This document shows positions 1 to 6,460 of a stretch of 24,185 nucleotides of DNA, in pieces (position 1 is the first letter of the stretch; each line of letters starts with the position of its first letter). The stretch spans positions 1-24,185 of the forward strand of contig CAKUCX010000053.1 in the NCBI GenBank assembly GCA_934643865.1, given 5' to 3'. Made by a program: the position numbers and the translations under genes. Origin of the DNA: an uncultured Kiritimatiellota bacterium (GTDB lineage: Bacteria > Verrucomicrobiota > Kiritimatiellia > RFP12 > UBA1067). Below the pieces are notes generated by a model. The model was given only the letters and a program-made list of their open reading frames with translations. It made no database searches and was not told where the DNA came from.

Positions 1-280
1 CGATGTCGTCCCCGATGTCGTCCCCGTGGGCGCGGCGCGCCGGGGACGTCGCGCCCTACCATGGGTGCCATGGTGCGTGTGCATGGGTGCGGGCATGGCG
101 TGTGCATGGTGCGTGGACATGGTGTGCATTGTGCATGATGGTAGGGGCCGACGTCCCCGGCGGCCCGCGTACACGATGTCGTCCCCGATGTCGTCCCCGT
201 GGGCGCGGCGCGCCGGGGACGTCGCGCCCTACCATGGGTGCCATGGTGCGTGTGCATGGTGCGGGCATGGCGTGTGCATG
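1..280. repeat. Duplicated 108-bp repeat with an inverted partial copy between
   Basis: Bases 1-108 recur at 174-280 with a single one-base length difference, a period of 173. Each copy starts with two tandem 12-mers (GATGTCGTCCCC at 2-13 and 14-25, again at 175-198) and contains the palindrome CCATGG-GTG-CCATGG (59-73). Between the copies, about 137-171 is an imperfect reverse complement of about 27-62, so a copy and this spacer could form a long hairpin. The left edge is cut by the window, so the true copy number is unknown. Short open frames here are byproducts of the repeat and are not called as genes. Confidence 0.85.
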
Positions 281-289
281 ATGGCATGG

Positions 290-306
290 GCCGCCGAAAC
301 GGCGGC
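290..306. other. Small GC-rich hairpin
   Basis: GCCGCCG-AAA-CGGCGGC is a perfect 7-bp stem with a three-base loop. It lies between the repeat block and the promoter of the next gene. No T-tract follows on the + strand, so it is not a clear intrinsic terminator. It may be the end of the repeat element or a weak barrier to transcription from the left. Confidence 0.5.
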
Positions 307-318
307 ATGGCGAAATCC

Positions 319-368
319 AAAAAAAATTTCAGCCCCCCTTGACGGCGCGGCGTCCGATGTAGTACAAT
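319..368 (+). promoter_or_regulatory. Strong sigma-70-type promoter with A-tract UP-like element
   Basis: A -35 box TTGACG (339-344) and a -10 box TACAAT (363-368) are separated by 18 bp, and each matches consensus at five of six positions. An A8-T3 tract at 319-329 sits just upstream of the -35 box, where an UP element would bind the alpha subunit of RNA polymerase. The expected start is near 375. This is the best promoter in the window and drives the secreted coiled-coil protein at 669. Confidence 0.75.
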
Positions 369-374
369 GCGCGG

Positions 375-668
375 CGTCTCTAAATGGAGGGCGTGGATTC
401 GGACAGGCAGCCTGGGCCTAGGGTTCTCCGGGCTGCAATGAAAGTTGAAGCGCCGTTCAGGAGGAGGCCGGTCTGGCGGAGGAGCGAAACTCAAACCTCG
501 TCTGCTGGCCGAATGGCATGACTAGTGTGCCGACCGTGTTCACGCGGGTCTAACAATGTGGATCGGTAAGATACCGCCGAATTGAACGGATCACCCGGGT
601 AGCTCCGGTTCTGGACGAGGCGGGGTCCGCCGAATTCGGGGAAACAGCAAAACAGGAAAAACAACAAC
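375..668 (+). promoter_or_regulatory. Long, probably structured 5' untranslated leader
   Basis: About 290 nt separate the predicted transcription start from the ATG at 669, with no credible coding frame. Local hairpins are visible: GCAGCC (408-413) with GGCTGC (431-436), CGGTA-AGA-TACCG (564-576), and GGCGG-GGT-CCGCC (619-631). The motif CCGCCGAATT occurs twice, beside the last two hairpins. Only a weak AGGAAA-type ribosome site precedes the start codon. The leader may stabilise an abundant mRNA or regulate it. I do not recognise a known riboswitch class. Confidence 0.45.
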
Positions 669-2189
669 ATGAAGAAACTCATGATTGCGGCCGCATTCGC
701 GGCGACTGTTGGCGGGGCTTTCGCCGCGCCGCAGGTCTACGACATGACCATCACGGTCAAGGCTTCCGACTGCAAGTCGGCGGGCAAGGTGTACAAGAAC
801 GTCTGCCAGGAGGGCATTCTCCTCTACCGTGCCCAGACCACGCAGAAGTTCTACGGCAAGTTCTGGGGTTGCGATTGCGACGTGCTCTGCCCGGAGGTCG
901 ACAAATACGGCCAGCCCCGTCTCGACGACGAGAACAGCTACATGTTCTGGGGCGCGAAGGGCGCGTTCCACAGCGCGGAGATGGCGTGGGACGTTCTTCA
1001 GCTCGTCGGCAAGGCCGGCACGAACATCGAGGGCGCTTTTGGCCTCAGCCTTTACACTTGCGACGGAAACGGCGCGGTCTCGGCTGACCCGGTGTTCCAG
1101 CTGTCGGGTGCCGGCTACGGCACGGCGGCCGTCAAGGGCTGCGCCGACAAGGACAACTACATCAAGTCCATGAGCGGCAACATCGTCGGCGTCTACAACG
1201 TCGGCGCGCTGACGGTCGTTTCTGGCTGCAAGTACTGCGGCGAGACGACGGATTGCGTCGCGTGGGACTACTGCGAATGCGTTACGGCCAACTCGGACGT
1301 CGCGACGGCGTTCGGCACCTTCACGATCAAGTACAACGCTTCGCAGGCCAAGAAGCTCGCGAAGGGCATGTACATCGATCAGGCGAACAAGTTCAAGCCC
1401 TTCGTGACGAAGGAGTTCGAGTGCATCGCGAAGGGTGCGGCGCCGGTGCCGTCTGACCCGACGGAAGATGCCAAGAAGGCTGCGCTGAAGAACTTCGCGG
1501 AGGCCAAGGACGCCCTTTCGAAGGCCAACGACGCCGTTGTCGCGGCTGACAAGGCCGTGACGGCTCTCGGCGCTTCTGCCGGTGCTGCTGACGACGTGAA
1601 GGGCCAGGAGCTTGCGCAGAAGAAGGCTGATGCGGCGAACGCGCTTACGGCTGCCACGGCGGCGGCGGGCACGGCTGATACGCAGTTGGCGGCGGGTACG
1701 CTCTCCGACTATGCGACGGCTGGCGCCGACCTCCTTGCCGCCCGTAAGGACGTCGATGCGAAGGAGGCTAACGTCAAGGCTGCCGAGGCTGCCGTCGAGG
1801 CTGCCACGACCGCGGCTGACGTCGCGACTGCCAAGGCGAATCTCGAAACGGCCAAGACCGACCTCGAGGACGCCAAGAAGGCTCTCGCGAACGTCGAGGC
1901 GAAGATTGCCGACTCGACGGACACGGCCAAGGCTGACTTCGACAAGCTCGCGAAGGATCAGGCCGACAAGGCTGCGGCCGAGAAGCAGGCCCAGGAGGCC
2001 GCCACGGCCGCTGCGGCGGCCGAGAATACCTGGCTGACGGGCTCGGTCACCGACGAAGGTTCGTGGCTGAAGGCGGAGAAGGACGCCAAGGACGCGCAGA
2101 CGGCCGCTGATAAGGCGCAGAAGGAGGCCGAGAATAACCTCCAGCTCGCCAAGATCCAGTGCCTGGTTGCCGGCGCGGACTGCAAGTAA
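669..2189 (+). CDS. Secreted Cys-rich protein with long Ala-rich coiled coil
   Basis: A 506-residue protein of unrecognised family. Residues 1-19 form a classical Sec signal peptide (KK, hydrophobic core, GGAFA/APQ cleavage). Residues 20-255 form a globular domain with 13 cysteines, including C68-x-C70-x3-C74, C187-x2-C190 and C202-x-C204, suggesting several disulfides or a metal site. Residues about 262-495 are almost entirely Ala, Lys, Asp and Glu with heptad-like spacing, a long coiled coil. The tail carries two more cysteines (C498, C505). The coiled-coil part uses many GCT alanine codons, unlike the GCG/GCC habit of neighbours. A strong promoter, long leader and immediate terminator suggest a monocistronic, highly expressed surface or extracellular structural protein; that role is inference. 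Signal and coiled coil are visible; function is unknown. Confidence 0.88.
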   Translation: MKKLMIAAAFAATVGGAFAAPQVYDMTITVKASDCKSAGKVYKNVCQEGILLYRAQTTQKFYGKFWGCDCDVLCPEVDKYGQPRLDDENSYMFWGAKGAFHSAEMAWDVLQLVGKAGTNIEGAFGLSLYTCDGNGAVSADPVFQLSGAGYGTAAVKGCADKDNYIKSMSGNIVGVYNVGALTVVSGCKYCGETTDCVAWDYCECVTANSDVATAFGTFTIKYNASQAKKLAKGMYIDQANKFKPFVTKEFECIAKGAAPVPSDPTEDAKKAALKNFAEAKDALSKANDAVVAADKAVTALGASAGAADDVKGQELAQKKADAANALTAATAAAGTADTQLAAGTLSDYATAGADLLAARKDVDAKEANVKAAEAAVEAATTAADVATAKANLETAKTDLEDAKKALANVEAKIADSTDTAKADFDKLAKDQADKAAAEKQAQEAATAAAAAENTWLTGSVTDEGSWLKAEKDAKDAQTAADKAQKEAENNLQLAKIQCLVAGADCK

Positions 2190-2222
2190 GCGATTGGCTG
2201 AAAGGCTGATATGCTGAACGGA

Positions 2223-2257
2223 AGGCAGGCGGGCCAGACGGCTCGCCTGCCTTTTTC
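2223..2257 (+). terminator. Rho-independent terminator after the coiled-coil gene
   Basis: A 12-bp stem (2223-2234 with 2241-2252, one G-T pair) with loop CAGACG is followed by a T-run. It lies 33 bp after the stop at 2189 and only 45 bp before the next start. No promoter is apparent between it and 2302, so it may act as a partial terminator that sets expression of the downstream operon lower than that of the upstream gene. Confidence 0.85.
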
Positions 2258-2301
2258 AAAGCGCGACACCACAAAGCCAGACAGACCAACAGGGAGACAC
2301 C

Positions 2302-3498
2302 ATGCCGAACGCCGTGATGCTGACACGTTGCCGGAATCTCGCCGCGACCGCCGCCCTTTTCCTCGTCTTCAGCGGCTGCGGGCGGACGGACGCTCCCGCC
2401 GGCCACGCGCGCAGCGACAGGCCGGGGTGCGCAACCGGGACCTGCGCGCACACGAACGCGCCTGCGCGCCGCGCAAGCGTGAAGTACGCATCGCTCAAGC
2501 CGTCCGACCCGATCGTGACGGTCAACGGCGTCGCGCTCACGAAGGCGCACCTCGAAGAGGAGTGCGCCATCCAGACGATGCTGGCCTCCCTCGCGAACAG
2601 GAAGCTGACGCTTGAGGCCGCCGAGAAGATCGCGTCCCGCCTGCGGACGACCGCCGTCCGCCGGTTCCTGCTGCGCCAGGCCGTCCTCGCGGAGGCCGAC
2701 CGCCGCGGCATCTCGGTTCCAGACGAGGATTTCGCGGCGTTCCGCGACCGCTTCGCCGCAGGCGTCGGCCGTTCGACGCGCAGGTTCACCTACGCCCAGG
2801 TGACGAACCGCCTTTCCGCCGCGCAGGCCGCGGGCCTCGACGAAGACCTGCGCCGGGACTGCCGCTACCAGAAGATGATCGGGCTTCTGAAGAAGGAGGC
2901 CGAGGTGACCGTGACGGCCGACGAGGCCGAACGGCGCTTCGCGCGCATCCGGGCCTACAACGCGCGGGCCGCCGAGGCCGAGCGCGCGGCCTGGGCCGAG
3001 GCGACGAACGTGTGGCGGCGCCTCCAGGGCGGCGCGCCCTTCGAGGGCGTCGCGGCGGAGCTTGCGGGCGAGGCCCCCCGCATCGACGCCGACATGGCGT
3101 GGGGCACGTTCCAGCTCCCCTTCTTCGACGACGACAAGGCCCTCCAGAAGGCCCTCGCGGATCTGAAGCCGGGCGCGTTCACGCCGCCCGTGCCGGGCAA
3201 CAACGGGCTGATCATCGTGCAGCTGCTCGAACGCCTCCCGCCCGCCGACCCGCAGGACGCGCGGGGCGACTACCTGCGCCTCGCCAAGATCTTCTTCCGG
3301 CTGCCCGAGACGTTCGACCTCACCGACGCCGCGCAGCTCAAGAAGGATCTCCAGCGCGAGCTCTCGGACGAGAAGCTCCAGGCCGCGCTCAACCGCCTCC
3401 AGCTCAAGATGGAGGTCGCGCATCCGATGGGCGTCGTCGACTTCCGCACCGCCAACCCCACAATGACCGGCCCCACGAGGAAAGGAACAACGAAATGA
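2302..3498 (+). CDS. SurA/PrsA-like peptidyl-prolyl isomerase lipoprotein
   Basis: A 398-residue exported protein. The signal peptide ends in a lipobox, F23-S-G-C26, predicting lipid attachment at C26. After a low-complexity linker, a SurA-type N-terminal chaperone segment begins with IVTVNGVALTKAHLEEE (about 70-86), followed by a helical region to about 200. Residues about 215-312 look like a parvulin (PpiC) domain, with a central AWGTF strand, an ALADLKPGAF stretch and an NNGLIIVQLLER end strand. The family isomerises proline bonds and holds unfolded exported proteins. The start is supported by AGGGAG five bases upstream. It is the first gene of a four-gene operon and overlaps the next start by 4 bp (ATGA). 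Enzymatic activity is uncertain because parvulin active-site residues are only loosely preserved. Confidence 0.8.
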   Translation: MPNAVMLTRCRNLAATAALFLVFSGCGRTDAPAGHARSDRPGCATGTCAHTNAPARRASVKYASLKPSDPIVTVNGVALTKAHLEEECAIQTMLASLANRKLTLEAAEKIASRLRTTAVRRFLLRQAVLAEADRRGISVPDEDFAAFRDRFAAGVGRSTRRFTYAQVTNRLSAAQAAGLDEDLRRDCRYQKMIGLLKKEAEVTVTADEAERRFARIRAYNARAAEAERAAWAEATNVWRRLQGGAPFEGVAAELAGEAPRIDADMAWGTFQLPFFDDDKALQKALADLKPGAFTPPVPGNNGLIIVQLLERLPPADPQDARGDYLRLAKIFFRLPETFDLTDAAQLKKDLQRELSDEKLQAALNRLQLKMEVAHPMGVVDFRTANPTMTGPTRKGTTK

Positions 3499-6458
3499 AG
3501 CACCTCAACGAACGGTCCCGGGCCGGGAAGGCCCTCTTCTGCGCGCTCGCGGCCCTCGCCGGCCTGGCCGCGCCCGCCGCGCCCGCGCCCGGAACGATCG
3601 GCACGGACTTCGCCGCCGCGCGCGCCGCCGCCGAGGCGGGCCACGTCCCGCTGGCGGTCGTCTGGGGCAACACGGACTGCCCCAAATGCAACACGCTCTC
3701 CAGGGCCCTGGAGAGCGCGGACGTCAGGAACTGGCTCGCGGGCCATCCCATCTACGTCGTCCACAAGCACGAGGCGTATGGAAGCACGAGCGCGGACTAC
3801 CTCGCCGCAAAGGCCTGGATCGCCTCCATCGGGCGGCTCACGGCCTATCCCTTCGTCGGGCTCTACTGGGCGAAGGCGGACGGCACGGTCGTGAAGACGG
3901 CGTTTTCGGGGCTGGTGAACAAGATGCCCGTCACGGCGCCACGGAACAATCTCGCGAAGCAGTTCGCGAACACGCTCGACCAGTTCTTCGGCGGCTACAC
4001 GGGCGGCGGCGCGCCGGCCGAGCCGTCCGGCCCGGCGGCCGACGCCGCGTTCGTGGCGGGCGAGACGGCGGGCAACCGCCTGGAGGCGACGCCCGCGACG
4101 CGGACGGTCTACGTGCCGCTCCGCCGCGAGAAGGCGGATGCGGACGAGACGTCGACGCTCGTCGCCATCGCGCCCGGGACGGGCGAGGAGCAGCGCATCG
4201 CCGTCGCGTGGAAGGCGGGCGAGACGCGCGTCAACGCGCCGGTCAGGATGCCGAGCCGCGTGACGGTCGGGCGGAAGATGACGCTCACGCTCGTCGGCGC
4301 GAACGGCGCCGTCTCGGCGAAGTCCTCGATCGCGTTCGTGAAGGAGCCGGAAAACGCGCCGAAGAACCCGCACTGGATCGGGGTACACACGGCGAAGACG
4401 CTGCCGTACGGCGAGTGGACGATGGACTTCGACGTCGCGCGCGAGAAGGTCGCGACGCAGGGCGGGCACCTCGTCGCGATGTTCGGCGGGCCGCTCTGGT
4501 GCCCGAACTGCGCGGCCATCGAGGACGACGTGTTCGACACGCGCGCGTTCCGCACGTGGGCGAAGCGCGAGAAGGTCGTCCTCGTCCACTTCGACCAGGG
4601 CCAGGCCTCCTCGCCGAGCACGCCGCAGGGCACGATGACCGGCCGGCTCCTGAGCCACGTGCCGTCGCGCGCGGGCCTTTCGGGGTCCGCCTACATGGCG
4701 CGGATGGGCATCGACTCGCTTTCGGACGAGGTGGCGGCGGCGATCGACCGCGTGACGGCGCTCACGGCGCAGTGGCTGCCGTACGGCAGCACGGCGGCCC
4801 GCCTCTCGAACCCGGCCGTGCTGCTCCTCGACAAGACGGGTACGCGCGTGCAGGCGCGGTTCGTCCGGCAGCGCGACGGCGCCTCGATGGACCTGAAGGA
4901 GAACCTCGCGCGCCTTGCGGACCTCATCAGCCTGGAAGGCCATGACGAGCGCGTCTCGAACGGCGCCGTCACGCCGCTGGAACTGGCCGCCGGCGCGCGC
5001 GCGACGGCCACGTTCCACGTCAACGCCCGCACGTTCGCGTGGCGGCTCACCGGCCTGGCGGACGGGGACTGCGTGCAGGCCCGCGTCTCGTCCGGCGACC
5101 GCACGGCGCGGGCCGTCGAGCTGGCGCTCACCCTCGTGAAGGACGGCGCGACGGTCGCGACGCTCGCGACGGGGCGCAACGGCCTCCGCACGGAGAAGAC
5201 GCTTTCGGAGCTTTGGCCGGAGGGCGTCGCGGCGGACGCCGTCCCCTGCCTGGAGGCCACGGCCTTCGGCAGCGACGACGACGCGGCCTCGCAGTTCTTC
5301 GGGAACGCATGCGCCTTCACGGCGACGGTGAGCCTGTACGGCGTCAGCGGCGGCGCGGCGGCGCCGGAGCCGATCGGGGCGTTCACGAAGGCCGAGCTCA
5401 AGGCGCTGAACCCGAACCTCTACGCGCGGCAGTCCGCCAGCGTCCCGCTCTATGCGGAGGCGGAGGGCGGCAAGCGCCTCGCGGGGATCGCGGCCGTGAG
5501 CGCCACGTCGGCGAACCGTGTCACCGTCAAGCTCACGGGCGAGGAGACGCTCTCCTTCCGGGGACAGTGGGAGGAGGTGAACCCGCTTTCCGGCGCGGTC
5601 GGCACGACGCTTTCGGCGAGCGGCCGCTCGCTTGCGGTCTCGATGGACGCGGACGGCGTCTTCGCCGTCACGCTGGACGGGGCGGCGACCGGCGCGGCGG
5701 CGGCGTTTGCGCAGGGGGCGGCCTTCGAGGGCGCCTACACCGTCACGCTGGCGCCGGAGGCGGACGACGAGGGCGTCGGGCGGCTGACGGTGAAGATCAC
5801 GCGCGCGGGGCGCGCGTCCGTCTCGGGCGTCGTGGGGCGCGGCGCGAAGCTCTCGCTGTCCGCCGCGCTTGTCGCCAACGCCGACGGCTCCGCCACGCTG
5901 CCGCTCTACCGCAGGACTCCGGCGGGCGTCCTGTCCGCCGCGCTTCGGATCGCGCCGAACGCCGCCGCCACCTGGGGCAGCGTGGGCGAGATGGCGACGG
6001 TCGGCGCGGCGGACGGCTGCCGCGCGGCCTGGGAAGGCCGGGACGGAAGCCTCCTCGCCTACGAGGTCTACGGCGGCTACTGGAAGAGCGGCACGACGCC
6101 ACAGGCGGCCTGCGCGCTCTTCGACCTGCCGGCGACGCTGGACGTCTCGCTCGGCGGCGAGCGGATTGCGACGGTGACGGCCGCCGGGAACGGCTTCGCC
6201 TTCGAGCGGGGCGGCGCGCTGAAGACGCTCTCGGCCACGCGGAGCAACGGGGCCCTGAACGGGCGGCTGACGGTTGCGCTTGAGGACGGGCGCCGCGTCA
6301 CGGCGACGGTCGCCGGCGTCCTGCTGCCGGGCTGGCACGACTGCGGCTGCACGGCCGGGCCGGTCGTCGAGCGCCCGTTTGCGTCGGGCATGGCCTTCTG
6401 CACCGTCGGCGGCGTCTCCTACGCCTGGCCGATCGCCTTCACGCACAAGGAGGACTGA
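3495..6458 (+). CDS. Exported protein with two thioredoxin-like domains and beta-rich C-terminus
   Basis: 987 residues from the ATG that overlaps the preceding stop. The open frame extends further upstream, but those codons shadow the isomerase gene. Residues 1-31 form a signal peptide. The first thioredoxin-like fold (about 35-180) carries C62-P-K-C65. A beta-type linker follows, then a second thioredoxin-like domain (about 305-480) with W335-C336-P-N-C339. Residues about 488-605 resemble a beta-sandwich. The C-terminal part (about 690-987) is beta-rich, with a FEGAYTVTLAP stretch near 743 and CGC near the end. CxxC thioredoxin folds usually reduce, oxidise or isomerise disulfides. Neither active site has the WCGPC of cytoplasmic thioredoxin, which fits a role outside the cytoplasm. 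Substrates are unknown; nearby Cys-rich exported proteins are candidates. Confidence 0.82.
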   Translation: MKHLNERSRAGKALFCALAALAGLAAPAAPAPGTIGTDFAAARAAAEAGHVPLAVVWGNTDCPKCNTLSRALESADVRNWLAGHPIYVVHKHEAYGSTSADYLAAKAWIASIGRLTAYPFVGLYWAKADGTVVKTAFSGLVNKMPVTAPRNNLAKQFANTLDQFFGGYTGGGAPAEPSGPAADAAFVAGETAGNRLEATPATRTVYVPLRREKADADETSTLVAIAPGTGEEQRIAVAWKAGETRVNAPVRMPSRVTVGRKMTLTLVGANGAVSAKSSIAFVKEPENAPKNPHWIGVHTAKTLPYGEWTMDFDVAREKVATQGGHLVAMFGGPLWCPNCAAIEDDVFDTRAFRTWAKREKVVLVHFDQGQASSPSTPQGTMTGRLLSHVPSRAGLSGSAYMARMGIDSLSDEVAAAIDRVTALTAQWLPYGSTAARLSNPAVLLLDKTGTRVQARFVRQRDGASMDLKENLARLADLISLEGHDERVSNGAVTPLELAAGARATATFHVNARTFAWRLTGLADGDCVQARVSSGDRTARAVELALTLVKDGATVATLATGRNGLRTEKTLSELWPEGVAADAVPCLEATAFGSDDDAASQFFGNACAFTATVSLYGVSGGAAAPEPIGAFTKAELKALNPNLYARQSASVPLYAEAEGGKRLAGIAAVSATSANRVTVKLTGEETLSFRGQWEEVNPLSGAVGTTLSASGRSLAVSMDADGVFAVTLDGAATGAAAAFAQGAAFEGAYTVTLAPEADDEGVGRLTVKITRAGRASVSGVVGRGAKLSLSAALVANADGSATLPLYRRTPAGVLSAALRIAPNAAATWGSVGEMATVGAADGCRAAWEGRDGSLLAYEVYGGYWKSGTTPQAACALFDLPATLDVSLGGERIATVTAAGNGFAFERGGALKTLSATRSNGALNGRLTVALEDGRRVTATVAGVLLPGWHDCGCTAGPVVERPFASGMAFCTVGGVSYAWPIAFTHKED

Positions 6459-6460
6459 AC

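Noticed and set aside
26..421. Short + strand open frames across the left repeat block
   Set aside because: They follow the repeat units, lack ribosome sites and have Cys/His/Met/Trp-rich low-complexity translations.
412..600. Resemblance of CCTAGGGTTCTCCGG in the leader to the start of a guanidine-I (ykkC) riboswitch
   Set aside because: The later conserved blocks (the TGGTCCGAGAG-type and GGGA-AAAGCCCGGGAGA-type segments) are missing, and the downstream gene is not a guanidine transporter or hydrolase.
3270..6446. Open frame of over 1000 codons on the - strand
   Set aside because: It lies opposite the thioredoxin-like gene, is extremely Arg-rich and has no domain; it is a byproduct of GC-rich codon use.
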